A stretch of DNA of 64,000 bases, taken from positions 1 through 64,000 of the forward strand of contig JASANE010029391.1 of assembly GCA_030248225.1 (NCBI GenBank). Reading direction: 5' to 3'. Positions 47,791 to 59,159 of this stretch are shown one piece after another. Source of the DNA: Trileptium ribeirensis (taxonomy: Eukaryota > Nematoda > Enoplea > Enoplida > Thoracostomopsidae). The position numbers were made by a program, and so were the translations under genes. How positions within the stretch are numbered: position 1 is the stretch's first letter; each line of letters opens with the position of its first letter. The notes beneath the pieces were generated by a model. It was not told the DNA's origin and did not search any database. It saw only the letters and a list, made by a program, of their open reading frames with translations.

Positions 47791-48154
47791 GTGTCAAGTT
47801 ATTATGTGAATCTCGAGCGTTAAAATTAGTAGCTATCATGTGTTATTGAAACTAGTTACGCCCGGCTTTAGAAAATTACTATTACTCGTAGGATTTCAAG
47901 CGGCTTTCGATTCAACAACAAATATGCTGTTTGTGACTCTTCTTTCCGATACAAATATTCTACGCGGGAATTTAAACCACGTTTACATCAATTGATAGAG
48001 CGATACATGAGTACGCTTGAAGCAACAGTCAATTCCACGATATAATTAAACTAATGCCTTTGGGCTCCTTAGGCCGCTTCCAAAAAGTAGGCACCAACAT
48101 ACGCAAGTATAAGCTTTATTATAAAATAATACAAATTTAGATAAAATAGTTAAT

Positions 48155-48409
48155 TTACGAGCAACACTCTCTGATAATCACGAGAAGTCCCTTGCTTACA
48201 TGGCAAAGCCGATTTTTACCGAGTATAACTAATTCCCACGGCTCGTATTTTTTTCTGAATACAATTTTATTACAATCTGTATCGTACCGTATGGCGGATT
48301 GGGGTCTTCTCACTATATATGTAAGTTTTATTTCATCTAGCTGTGGGTGCGACAATATTTGTTTTGTCTGAAAGCTGAGCAACAGCACCATCAGGAGCGT
48401 ATTTCGCAT
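48155..48409 (-). CDS. Small ORF with a signal-peptide-like start
   Basis: 84 codons. The first 20 residues, MRNTLLMVLLLSFQTKQILS, look like a signal peptide (basic start, Leu-rich core). The remainder is basic with four Cys (TDC, RLC, ECC near the end). No homology recognised, no splice or promoter evidence, and it lies among repeats, so a chance frame is quite possible. Confidence 0.2.
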   Translation of the reverse strand: MRNTLLMVLLLSFQTKQILSHPQLDEIKLTYIVRRPQSAIRYDTDCNKIVFRKKYEPWELVILGKNRLCHVSKGLLVIIRECCS

Positions 48410-48879
48410 GCTAGTTCCAGTTCACTAATGCACCGTTCCCGTGAGAACTGCAATGGCAGTGAGCGCCCCGGGCCCAAAAACACTGGCATTAACATCAAAG
48501 CACCAAGTCTACTGTTACGTTTGTGCAAAGAAAAACAGCACAATTACCGCGCGGCTGCAATCGAAGTGAAAACCACTGAGGTAGAATCTGTTCCCCTGAT
48601 ATGTCAGTCTCACCCACTTTGAAGTCGGAAGTCAATTGTTTTATTGCTATGAATAATGCAGGAATGAAATCCGAATTTACTTTCGGCTTAAATTAGCGAG
48701 TGTTGCTATGAGATGGCGTAAAATTTGAGATCATAAGAATAAGGCGTTATAACCCCAAATGGAATTCGGTAATTTTTATAATAAACTCTAATTAAGCTAG
48801 AGATCCCTTGAATAAGTCTAGGATATCAATGATTGAAATCAATATATCATACAAACTGTTATTATATTTTTAATTGTTG

Positions 48880-50730
48880 ATTGGGGTCGGCTTTCTTATG
48901 ACAGCTATCGGGTGTTAAATTTTGACAGGGTTCGTCACTTGAAGATGTGCGGTCCGAGGTGTGGCCAGTAGTATGCCGGTGGCGAAGTCTATGGCTCGCG
49001 TTATTTTAGCGTTTGCTTGCTCATCACAATACTGAGAAGCGCCTGAGCTATGCGCGAGGTTATCTCTACTCACTCCTAAGTAAGCTAATTGTCTACAAAA
49101 GCCGGTAGTTAAAATGTTTATTACAACGTTAGTAAACAAAAATACAAAATTCTATTGATAATAAGGCACGTTCTGTTTTGTACCGTAGCTTCGCTCACAG
49201 CTGGTGCTTTTTCCTCTGTTTTTAGTTCTAATCTTTAATCCAATTTAAGCCACTCAATAATTCGATTCTTTCGGCTTTAGATAATCTATTTTATATTATT
49301 TAAGAGTTAGGTATCGCTAATTCTATTAAGCCTCTTTTGACGTTAACACCATTCGCTCCCGGACGGCTGACGACGGTGCGAGTATCTAATTACCTCAACT
49401 GAAGTCCTTAGAATTACGCTAAGTAACGATCTTATTTAATCCGTAGGCCCCGGACGGCTGACCACGGCGTTAACTTCGATGATAGCGATTCAGATTTAGC
49501 TTAGCTATTACTTTGATTACAGCTTTTGTGAGTTCATACAACTGGCCCCCGGACGGCTGACCAGCTGCAGTGTTATTTAATTACCTGGCCTAAGTTCCTT
49601 GGAATTATCGATAATACGGCCGCTATATTTTTGTACCTGTTCCTGGACGGCTGACGCGATACGCTACTATAAAAACTGTGTAGTAGTGGCAGGTTACTAC
49701 TCAGTTAATTCCTCAAGAACCTCGATCCCAGGACGGCTGATTGAGTTGGTAATTAGGAACGAGTTGACTCGATGGGGTAATTTTTTCCACTCCCTTTACT
49801 CACCTGATCTTCTCAAGAATAACACCACTTGCTAGACCGCCCCAGACGTCTGCAGAGTCTAACAAGTGATGCTACTACCCAATGAACTCTCTACTCTGCG
49901 CTCTCAGTTATGTTTCACATTTGACGCTAGGGCCGAAGTTGTGAAATATTATTAACTAATTAATAGCTAATACGCTATCAACAGCATTAATATTTATTTT
50001 GCCCTAAGGTTTTTAACTGGGAAAATTAATGAAATAAGTATATAGTCTTAGCTTATTTTACCAGCACTGACCCAAGACAAATTCTTTAGCCGAAAAGCCG
50101 AACTAAAATTCACCAGAAACATCCTTGAATATTCCCAACACTGGCGAATTCTTTACGCATACGATTTCGCTTGAAACCAGAAGCCGTAAAAATTAGTAAA
50201 CCCGTGAACCATATTCCAAATCAAACAGAAAGTCCAGATGCATTCGCCCATAAACACTAACTATGAAGCTGGCGTAATAATCGAAAGCTACTATAGGGAA
50301 ATTAACTAAATAATTTTTTGAATAAACACAACAGAAACCAACTTAACATAGCGTAATTCTTTTAAGCGACGATAATAAAACGAATTTGGAAATAAATGAT
50401 CCTAACCCTAAATTCTTTACGTAACATACTGCTAGTCTAAGTCGCTGCACCTTTCAGAAGCAAGCATAAAAACTAAAATTAGCAACAAAACTCGGCTAAC
50501 TTCATGTCAGCAAAAATGAGGAATTAGTAAAGATTTTGCAAATTAGCATAATCTTGAACAAAACAAAACAACACAACAAAATAAAACAAAATCCCAGGAC
50601 TTAAAAGGAAGAGGGGGATATAATAGATGAAAAAGTGAAAAACTTTGGGTTTTTGGGATGACTTGGACCGGGATTCCCCTGTAGAGCAGTAGAACTGTTT
50701 ATTGTATGTTCTTCCCCAGGGGTAAGAGTT
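48880..50730 (+). repeat. 1.8-kb tandem unit B
   Basis: Head GGGGTCGGCTTTCTTATGAC, AGCTATCGGG, GTGGCCAGTAGTATGCC; then ATGTTTATTACAA; inner array (49361-49740); TGGGGTAATTTTT and TCTTCTCAAGAATAACACCA; long AT-rich tail; end block GCAAATTAGCA followed by CCCAGGAC, AAAAGGAAGAGGGGGATATA and GTAGAGCAGTAGAA. Every landmark recurs in order in unit C. The purine run near 50605-50625 resembles a polypurine tract, but no LTR pair or PBS is visible. Confidence 0.75.
49361..49740 (+). repeat. Inner array of unit B, core GGACGGCTGA
   Basis: Five exact copies of GGACGGCTGA at 49361, 49452, 49551, 49645 and 49731, spaced 86-99 bp. The spacers are diverged but share CCTTAGAATTA-type text. Confidence 0.85.
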
Positions 50731-50732
50731 GG

Positions 50733-51650
50733 ATGGGGATTTTTCCTTATGACGGCTATCGGTTATAAAAGAGGACGGGATTCATCACCGGAACATTGTG
50801 TGGTCCAAGGGATGGCCAGTAGAATGCCGATGGGACGATTTATACAGCGCGCGTCCTGCTTTCGTGAATGGTCTCAGTGCCCTATATTTTACGATGCGGC
50901 GTGATCCTGGCTCAGCTCTAACCACTCTAGTTCCAGATAGGTGAGCAACAGACACGTATAAGGAATGTTTATTACAAAGTGATGTAAAATGTTAAAGCAC
51001 TGATATCACACCGTCGATCGTTTGCGACACTATTTTAGATAACCGTATTAGAAATCGCAGCACTCTTCTTACTACTCGTATCGAAAAGCCGCGGCACTAT
51101 TTTTAGTACCGTATTTTTTGATCACGTTAGCCTGCACCGGTCACTCTTCAACAGCCTGGCTTTTCCAATTCGGTCACTCGTTTCAGCTTTCACTTGCTTA
51201 TCCCGATTTGTATTACGTTTCGATTTAGTTTGTTACAGCGGATTGACACAACACGCCCCCGGCTGGCTGACGTACCGTGCGAATATTTGACTACTTAACC
51301 TAAGCCTTAGATTTATGCTAATAGTGCCAGTTACGTTAAACAAGCCGACCCCCGCTGGCTGCCGAACTCCGTTACTAGAACTGTACGACAGCGGTCGACT
51401 TCTGCGCAGTTGAAGTTTCTTACTCGACACGAGCCCCAGCTGGCTGCTCGTATGGGGAGATCCGTGGAGAATAGTAAATGGGATCTAACGGCGACTCGAT
51501 GGGGTATATATTCGATTCCTCGCCCGGTCTTCTCAAGAATAGTACTACTTGCTCTGCCGACCTCGGCTGGCTGCCAGACTTCAGAAGTAGCACTACTAAA
51601 TTATCGAAACCCACCCAAGCTCTCTTCCTGAACTTGCTCACTCGACTAGA
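50733..51650 (+). repeat. 1.8-kb tandem unit C, 5' part with inner array
   Basis: Head GATGGGGATTTTTCCTTATG, ACGGCTATCGG, GATGGCCAGTAGAATGCC; then ATGTTTATTACAA. Inner array with core GGCTGGCTG(A/C) at about 51261, 51353, 51438 and 51565. Shared end block GATGGGGTATATATTC and TCTTCTCAAGAATAGTAC. The unit is then cut by the RTE-like LINE. Confidence 0.75.
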
Positions 51651-51699
51651 AGACCTATATTTGAATCTCCCGTCGATGCGACGTATGAGATCATTGGTT

Positions 51700-54600
51700 G
51701 AACTATTGCGTCTTCATGAGACCGATCCTCGCTGCGAAGAGCCTCCCGCAGACTTGACAGGTGAATTGAGCCTCGAGTGTTGCTGATGACTGGGTTGTTG
51801 TTCCTCTCTCCTTGCGTCTCCTACGCTGCTGCACTGCTTGCAATATCCAGGTCACTTCGAATTTCTTCATGCCTTCATGGCATTTCTGTCTCCACAAAGA
51901 CCTGTCGCTCGCCGCACTCTCCCATCGTGCAATGGAGATGTCTGTTGCCTTGAGGTGTGCCGCGAGACTGTGACGATAGCGTTTTTTGATCGACCAACTT
52001 TCCTTGTTCCGGACAATTCAGAGTAGAAGACGACTTTCGGAATACGGTTCTCTGACATTCTAGCGACATGACCACACCAGCGAAGTTGATGCCTCATGAT
52101 GGTAGCCTCCATAGTGGACATCTGACATCTTTCCAGCACCTCTGCGTTCGGTATCATTTCTTGATAGCGAATGTGGGCAATATGCCGTAGGCAACGCATA
52201 TGGAACTGCTTAAGTTTGTGTATGTGGCGACGGTAAGTAGTCCATGATTCACAGCAATGTACAGTGTTGCAAGGACTACAGCCTTGTAGACAATTTTTGT
52301 TGTAACTTTGATGCCGTGCTCCTTCCAACACACGAGATTCTATCCGTCGAAACGCGGAGCTGGCTGCACCTATACGCTTTTTTGTGTCTGGGCCAATATC
52401 CAGGGTATTTGACAGGATACTACCTAGATAACAAAATTGATCGACGACATTGAGGGGGACATTATCAATGGTCACATTTGGCTTATGTGAAAATGTGCTG
52501 GCAGAACTCGATTGGAACATGATCTCTGTATTTTTCAGACTAATTGTGAGGCCAAAACGCCTTACTGGCCTAGCAAAACAGTCTACCAGTTTTTGTATAA
52601 GTGGCAGAGTCTGGGCCATCAGTGCACAGTCGTCTGCAAACATGAGCTTACGAACAATTGCCATGCACACCTTAGACTTAGCCTTAAGCCGCCGCAAATT
52701 GAAAATGCCGCCATCCCTACGACATCGAACATAGATACCACGGACATCATTTTCGTTGAAGGCGTCTTTTAATACAGCGGCAAAGAATATGTTAAATAGT
52801 CTCGGTGCCAGGACGCATCCTTGCTTAACTCCGTTTGTGACATTGAACGCGTCTGAGAAGGTTCCTTGCTCTAGTACACGCGCCTGCATACCGTCGTGAA
52901 GGGACTTTACGTCGATAATGAATTTGTCTGGGCAGCCACACTTCTTGAGTATCTTCCATAGTCCCTCTCGGATGACAGAGTCAAAAGCCTTAGTGAGGTC
53001 GATGAATACGGCATAGAGCTCTTGACCCTGCTCACGACATTCCTCGTGAATTTGGTGTGCAGTGAACACCATATCAGATATCGCACGATCGCCTCTGAAA
53101 CCGCACAGGATTTCTGGGAGGATATTTCCGGCAAGCCGCTCTGTGAGTTTATTGAGCATAACTCGGCAAGAACTTTTCCGGTCACAGCCAGTAGAGAGAT
53201 GCCACGATGGTTGTCACAGCTGGCTCAATTGCCTTTCCGCTTGAAGAGGTGTAAGATATGTGCGTCACGAAACTCCTGAGGGCCGGTTTCCTGTCTCCCG
53301 ATTAGTTTCAGATGGGAGGCTAGCTTCTGGGTGGGTTTCTGCCCACCGAGCTTGTATATTTCGGCAGGTATGCCGTCAGAGTCTGCGGACTTCCCAAGAG
53401 AATGTTGTTGGATGGACCTTTGAACTTCATCTTGACTTGGCATATCTGCCAGCATATCAAGTGTCGGTCTCTGTTCGAGGCTGTCGATCGCATCCGAAGC
53501 CACGGAAGATGGACAGTTCAGTACTGCATTGAACTTCTCAGCCCACCGATCGAGTATCTGCTGCTTGTCTGTCAGCAGCCTTGATCCATCGCTGTTGTAT
53601 ATGGGAGTAGCTCCGCCTGATGTTGGGCCATAAATTATCTTGAGTTCGTTGAAGAAACATATCGAGTCTCCACTATCCACCGCCTTTTGTAACACTTGAG
53701 CTTTTTGTAGCCACCAATTATCTTTCATGGTGCGTAGTTTGGCTTGTACTTGCTGTTTCGAGTTGAAGATCGTATTTGTGATTGATAGCTGGAATTCTGA
53801 GCAGAGTGTGAGTAGCAATGCGCCATTCGAGTTTTCATTCCCCAACCCGTTGTGTCCCAGAACATCTTCCCAAGCTGCGTAGTCCCGTCCAACACGAGCA
53901 TTGAAGTCGCCGAGAAGAAGTATTTTATCCTTATGTGAGATGCTGCGAAGTATCTGCCGAAGATCCTCATAGAACTGTTCCTTGACTTCTTCTGGGTAGG
54001 TCATTGTTGGTGCATAGGCACTGATCAAAGTGGCATGGTTATCCTTATCCAGTGGTAGAGGAAGCATCACCAACCGATCAGACAGACCCTCAGGTATCGA
54101 TACCAGGTTCCTAACGAGTGATGTCTATAGCGAAGCCGACTTCTGCCTAGCGAGGTTCAGTTCCCGGATTGCCACGCCAAAAGAACGTGTAACCTGCCGT
54201 AACCTCCTCCAGTTGAGATTCATCTGCTAGGCGAGTTTCGTTGAGTGCAGCAATGTCTATGTCATATCTCGCGAGCTCCCTTGCAATCAGTGCAATACGT
54301 CGTTCAAACTGGTCGTTTCTTTCCAGTAGAGTGCGTACATTCCAAGATCCAATGTTGAGTTTCTTTTTAGTAGCTTTGCGACCGCAATGTAGGATGACAA
54401 GACAAACGCGTTTAGCTGCCAAGTCGCAGTGAGATGAGCAATTTTTACAGTTCCTTTTATTCCCATCGCCCGGATTGGGGAGAGCAGTGCGGTCCCTAAA
54501 GAGGGCTGCTCTGCCACATGCGAAGGATACGAACGTCACTGTCATCTCATATCAGAGAACGAACGACCATCACTAACATGCCGCCTGCGTGTAGGTTCGC

Positions 54601-55220
54601 GACTAGAGGATGCCAGCAGCATCCTCCGCCTGCCTCCGTCACCGCTCCCCCTTCACCACAGGACTTTTCCATTTAAAATTGGCATGTCGCCCAACCAGTG
54701 AAACCTGCACAACTGAGTTGATTATAATGAAACCGGCGCGTGCAGAGCAGGCTCCACTCTATCGACCTAGGCATCCGCTGCCTCCTGGTACAGAAATGGA
54801 GCAACAAAGAGACTGGAAGCCAAAGGTTGCAGCAGGTGGCCGTTGTAGAGGTAGTACCTCGTACGCCTTCAGCTGCTTCCTACATAGCTGTGCCGATACC
54901 GTCGTTGGAGCCGTTTCACCATGCAGCTAGCTCCGCCTCCACGACCGGAATGGACTTGGTTTAGCAGAGCTTATTTGATGGCGGCTCGACTGGCCATATC
55001 ACACTATTCTCTTAAGGGTCATGTGGCATTTTATAAGGACAAGGACGCTGCCCCCTGCCCCACCACGCCCTCGACAGTGCCGCTGAGTGGTCCACGGCTG
55101 CTTATTCGTCAGAGCCGAGGCTCAGCTTATATCGCAGCTAGCCTCCATATCTGGAGGCCGTTCCCCTATCCGCCACCTGGGGACGCGCCTGGTTGCAGTC
55201 AGCTCTGCCCCCGAAACTGT
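51700..55220 (-). pseudogene. RTE-like LINE with in-frame internal deletion
   Basis: Non-LTR element of the type whose endonuclease is often annotated craniofacial development protein 2-like. On the minus strand: GC-rich 5' region (54560-55220, border estimated); endonuclease IGSWNVRTLLERNDQFERR and IDIAALNETRL (54147-54545, catalytic Asn and Glu); a frameshift; LVSIPEGLSDRLVMLPLPLD and LLLGDFNARVG (53225-54073). The frame then runs from NTIFNSKQQ straight into RTMKDNWWLQKAQ, so about 200 residues are gone, including the C-terminal Asp-His motif of the endonuclease, without losing frame. RT follows: GKSADSDGIPAEIYK, FIDLTKAFDSV, GVKQGCVLAPRLFNIFF, KLMFADDCALMAQ (51867-53159); then LRWCGHVARMSENRIPK and a C2H2-like tail CQVCGRLFAARIGL (51703-51897). 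It is inserted in unit C. Confidence 0.9.
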
Positions 55221-55319
55221 ATTACTAACCTAAGTTATATATATACTACTCTACCACTCTCATTTCTATTAAGCCAATTCTTCCGAGATTTCTCTTGGGA
55301 ATGCTAGTATTACTAAAAT

Positions 55320-55880
55320 ATTTGTTAGTTTTTATTAAATACTTATATGTGTAGCTCTGGTATCAATGCTAATATTCCACGAAAACCAAACAAAATATAA
55401 GTATAATCCTGCGTCAACTCCGAACGAAATTCTTTTGCGTTACACTGCGGCGTATCTACTTCTGCATACAATTATCAATGCAATACTCTAATTGCAAATC
55501 CAAAACCGAAAGAGCCACATAGATGTCGGTTTTCAATTACAACTCGTGTAATGAACAACGAAAATAACGACGGCTGCGAAAATATGCAATATTGACACCT
55601 AGCTACTAGCTAGGTAATCGGTTGGTAATATTAAAACAATTAAAGTAAAAATATATTCAACATCGTCAAATCACTTTTCCACTAAACTGCACTAAGAATG
55701 AAACTAAAAGTTAAGCCTAGGTTAGCTAATAAAAGAAATAAAATGACTTTATGCAAATTAGTTTATAAAAATGTAAGATTTTGATAAAATTTTAAAATTT
55801 TGAAAACTAAAAGTTTTAGGGACCCATATAATAAAGAATTCAGTAATTTGAAAACAAAATTTATGGAAATTAACCCCTGC
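55320..55880 (+). repeat. 1.8-kb tandem unit C, 3' part
   Basis: After the LINE the unit tail resumes: TTTATGCAAATTAG, AAACTAAAAGTTTTAGGGACC then CATATAATAAAGAATTC correspond to the end blocks of units B and E. The last part CCCCTGGTAGCCTACTAGA matches the GTAGAGCAGTAGAA block of B. Confidence 0.6.
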
Positions 55881-55899
55881 TACCCCTGGTAGCCTACTA

Positions 55900-57560
55900 G
55901 ACCCCCGATAAGAACCATACCAACTGTGTCAATACTGTTATTTTGTTTTGTGTAAAGGGGGGTACGGGATGGACTGTAATTTCGGCCCTGATTATTAGAT
56001 TAGCGTATTTTAATATCCTTATGGCGCTGCGCTGTGAGTACTCGAGTTGCTCGCTACTTTGTTTCCGATATAGAGTCAAACCAGCCGAAGTTAGAAGTTT
56101 TATTCAAAATTAGTAAACGCACAATGATTGGCAATACTGGTTCGGTTCCTCATAACACCACTATTTAAGCACTTTGTCTTATGACTTCTGAGTATTTGAG
56201 CACTTGCAGTATTTTTACTCTAGTCACTCTAATGTCCGAAATTTTCGACACTCCATAATAACAATCTTGAGGCACCTTGACAACATTCGATTTCCGTAAC
56301 TAGACCTTGTACCAAATATTCACCCTCAATTCACTTTTAGGCGTACTATTATGTTGAGTAAGTTATTTATTACTTGCAGTTACAGTATGTATTACCGATG
56401 TCTCTTGTGAGGTTTGTACGAGATCGCCGGACGATTCGATCCGCACGTTTTTCTGAGTACTTTAATCGTTGCCTTAGAATTACACTAGTACTTCCTTATG
56501 AGTTCCCCTTTTCAGGTTAGCACGAGATCGCCGGACGGTTCGATCCGTACGTTTACCTGAGTACCTTAGCCTCTGCCTTAGAATTAGACTATTTAGTTTC
56601 CTTAGAGCTACCAGTTCCGGACGGTTCACTGATAGATTCAGAGTAATTGATATCGATTACTTTCCCTGTTGTGTTGGTACTTAGCCGCCGGGCGGTTCGA
56701 CTCGTACGTTTATTTGATTACCTTAACCTTTTCCTTCGAATTAGGCTAATTAGTTTCCTTACGTTAACGTTCCCGCTGCCGGACGGTTCAGCTAGGCGCG
56801 AGTTATTTCGAATAGGGTTATGGTTAAGTTACACTCGTGCTAACTCAGTTTTTATTTTGGAAATCTAGTATGAATAAGTTAATTTAATAAAATAGTAAGT
56901 GCCTATTTGTGCAGCTTACTTTGACTCAACGTTAACTTTACAAGGTTTAGTACTAGTAGATGTTAGAAACCGATTAATATTCCACTCCGAGAGGTCCCTT
57001 CCAGGATTCACTTACGAAATTCGTGCTAGCATTCACTCCACCAGTCAAAAACCAAGATGCAAAACCGATAATATATAAATCCCGTAAGTACAGCAAAAAA
57101 TTCAAAAATCATATAAGCTATTAGCTAAGTCCTCCACATTAATAAACAAATTCATGGAACGAAAAGATCCGTAAGCCAGAAGTGATTCGTATCTAGATCA
57201 GAAGCCGGACTATGTATACTAAACACGATCCAAGCTGTAGTTCTCGTATTCAGCGTCGCACATGTGCTGCTAATTTCAACCGCTTACCTAACTTCAAAAG
57301 AGTCAGAAGCAGACGGAACTGAAAAACAAAAAGAACAGCTAACCGTTGTTAGCTAAACTAACCAATTAGCGCTAATTCATGCAAATTAGCACCAATTGAA
57401 ACAAAAAACACGAAAACAGAACAGAAAAAGAACCCGGGGACGTAGAAGGGAGGGAAGGATATAATAAGTGAAAAATTGTTCCATCCTGGGTTTGGGGGAA
57501 TTTTTGGGGTTTTGGGGTTTGAACCAGAAACCCCCATGGTAGCGAAGTAGAAACCTAGCC
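55900..57560 (+). repeat. 1.8-kb tandem unit E
   Basis: Degenerate head, inner array at 56429-56790, AT-rich tail, end block ATGCAAATTAGCACC, CCCGGGGACGTAGAAGGG, AGGGAAGGATATAATAAGTG and GTAGCGAAGTAGAA, all in the order of unit B. The length is similar to B. Confidence 0.7.
56429..56790 (+). repeat. Inner array of unit E, core GGACGGTTCGA
   Basis: Cores at about 56429 (GGACGATTCG), 56533, 56619, 56690 (GGGCGGTTCG) and 56781; spacing 71-104. Two of them sit inside AGATCGCCGGAC-GTTCGATCCG, itself a partial inverted repeat. Spacers share TTTGATTACCTTAACC and CCTTAGAATTA with units B and C. Confidence 0.8.
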
Positions 57561-57991
57561 AAAACAATAACCGTTGGAATAAGATAACACTAGCCATCTC
57601 ATCTACTGTATCAAAATGTATAGCTTTAAAGTGCAATGTTAAGGCAAAAAACATCAATACCTGTATTATCTCAAATTTGCAAGTTTTTATGAACTACGTA
57701 GTGAAATAAATTAGAACCTAATAATTATGCCGCCGTTCATCAGAAAACCGAATCAATACTGACCTTGAAGAATAAAATGAAACAGCAACCATTCAGCAGA
57801 TTTCTAACAATATGCATATCAGATTAATTAATGAAATATGAAATTATAAAAACACTTTCACGGTTAACTCTACCAATTAGCATTAGCGCATATTGCAACG
57901 CGTTGTGTAAACTATATATGCCATGTTATGTGCGTTTGCACACGCGTTGTTATTACACACCTGCTGAGGTTTCTTAAGGAAGCAAACAACA

Positions 57992-58067
57992 GCTCCCAAA
58001 TAGCTCAGTGGTTCGTGTACGCCGTCCTCACCCATGCGATCGGGGTTCAACCCGTGGCGCAGGCTCC
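57992..58067 (+). tRNA. tRNA-Val(CAC)-like pseudogene or SINE head
   Basis: A box TAGCTCAGTGG, anticodon loop CTCACCC (CAC at 58029-58031) and B box GGTTCAACCC (58044-58053) are well placed. The acceptor arms GCTCCCA and GGCTCC do not pair, so it is a tRNA-derived repeat or pseudogene. Confidence 0.5.
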
Positions 58068-58503
58068 AACTTGCCTAAAATTGTACAGTACACACACTGG
58101 CTCAGAAAAGGTTATTATATTTTTAAAATGAAATTTTGAATTGAATATTTTGATAAACCTACGTAAGAACTGTAAAATTAGTATAAAATGTGATTTTTGA
58201 AGAGTTTATTTAAATTTTCTGTTGAATTTGGGGTGGGTAGCCAACCCAAGTCTTTACATTGTCACGCTTTATCATGCATGCACGATTTCGTGACAAGTGG
58301 ATATTGTCGAGTTCATTTAAATATTTATATGTCGCAACGGAAAATATATACGTGGCAACTAGGTGCTGCATAAAGACCGTTGGGTTGCCAATGTTGTTGC
58401 TTGCTTCCATGCTGAACCATTGTTATATAAATATATTTCTTATTTAGGCCTGGCGACAGGCGATTGAGACCGAATGACAATTAAAATGGCCTATAGAAAT
58501 GTT

Positions 58504-58586
58504 GGGTCAAGGGTGTGATTCGAACACATGATAACTCGCTGTTGTGTCCACAGGTAGGCGCTCTACCGACTGTGCTATCGTTGCCC
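58504..58586 (-). tRNA. tRNA-like sequence, probably SINE-derived
   Basis: Minus strand GGGCAACGATAGCACAGTCG with A box TAGCACAGTCGG and B box TGTTCGAATCAC. The acceptor stem has several mismatches and the anticodon arm does not fold well, so not a working tRNA. Confidence 0.5.
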
Positions 58587-58630
58587 GACTTCAATAGTAT
58601 AATAAAGCCGTTACATCTCTTCGTTTTTCG

Positions 58631-59135
58631 TTAAGGCCTACCACTGGCCTTATTTTATGCAACCATACACTTCGTATATATTTAACATATTTTATTTTTA
58701 AATCGGATTAATTATTTGCAGCATTTGAAGGTATCTGCCGTTGGGGCAGATATGTGGGGTGAGGAGTCCAGGTTGCATGTATGATTCTGGATTAGCCAAG
58801 GTGGCAGTAGAATCCCACCTTCCCGTACGACCTTACTATGTGATATATTTTTCATCTGGAGCTAGCAGTAGGGGTTTGAAGACGAACGAATTTGAAACAT
58901 GGCCGGCTGAAAATGCGGGTATGAGTGGGATTCGGCCAACAAACTCCGGCTCTTGGGTCCGCAAGCAGTCCGACTGAGCAGTTCCTGTCCGACTTTACAA
59001 CTAATGCTCACTAAACTTTAGACTAGAGCTAACTAAACATTAAAGCTGACATATTTGACATCCTTTCGTGTTCAATTAAGGACCTACCACTGGCCTTATT
59101 TTATATAACCATGTATTTCGTATTTATTTTATATA
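58631..59135 (+). repeat. 60-bp direct repeats flanking a hairpin-rich segment
   Basis: TACCACTGGCCTTATTTTAT, AACCAT, TTCGTAT recur at 58638-58690 and 59082-59135. The first copy forms TAAGGCC (58632-58638) / GGCCTTA (58646-58652). Between them: TATCTGCC 58732-58739 / GGCAGATA 58745-58752 and AAGGTGG 58798-58804 / CCACCTT 58815-58821, the latter with loop CAGTAGAATC, which resembles the GGCCAGTAGAATGCC of the 1.8-kb unit heads. Confidence 0.65.
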
Positions 59136-59159
59136 TTATAGGGCATTTAAGATAACTTG

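Noticed and set aside
49361..49740. CRISPR-like array of regularly spaced repeats
   Set aside because: Spacers are homologous to one another, spacing is about 90 bp with a 10-bp core, there are no cas genes, and the genome is eukaryotic.
50600..50730. LTR retrotransposon border (purine run before a conserved block)
   Set aside because: No matching LTR pair, primer binding site or gag-pol was found; tandem units explain the repetition.
57992..58586. Functional tRNA genes
   Set aside because: A and B boxes are good but the acceptor stems do not pair in either sequence.
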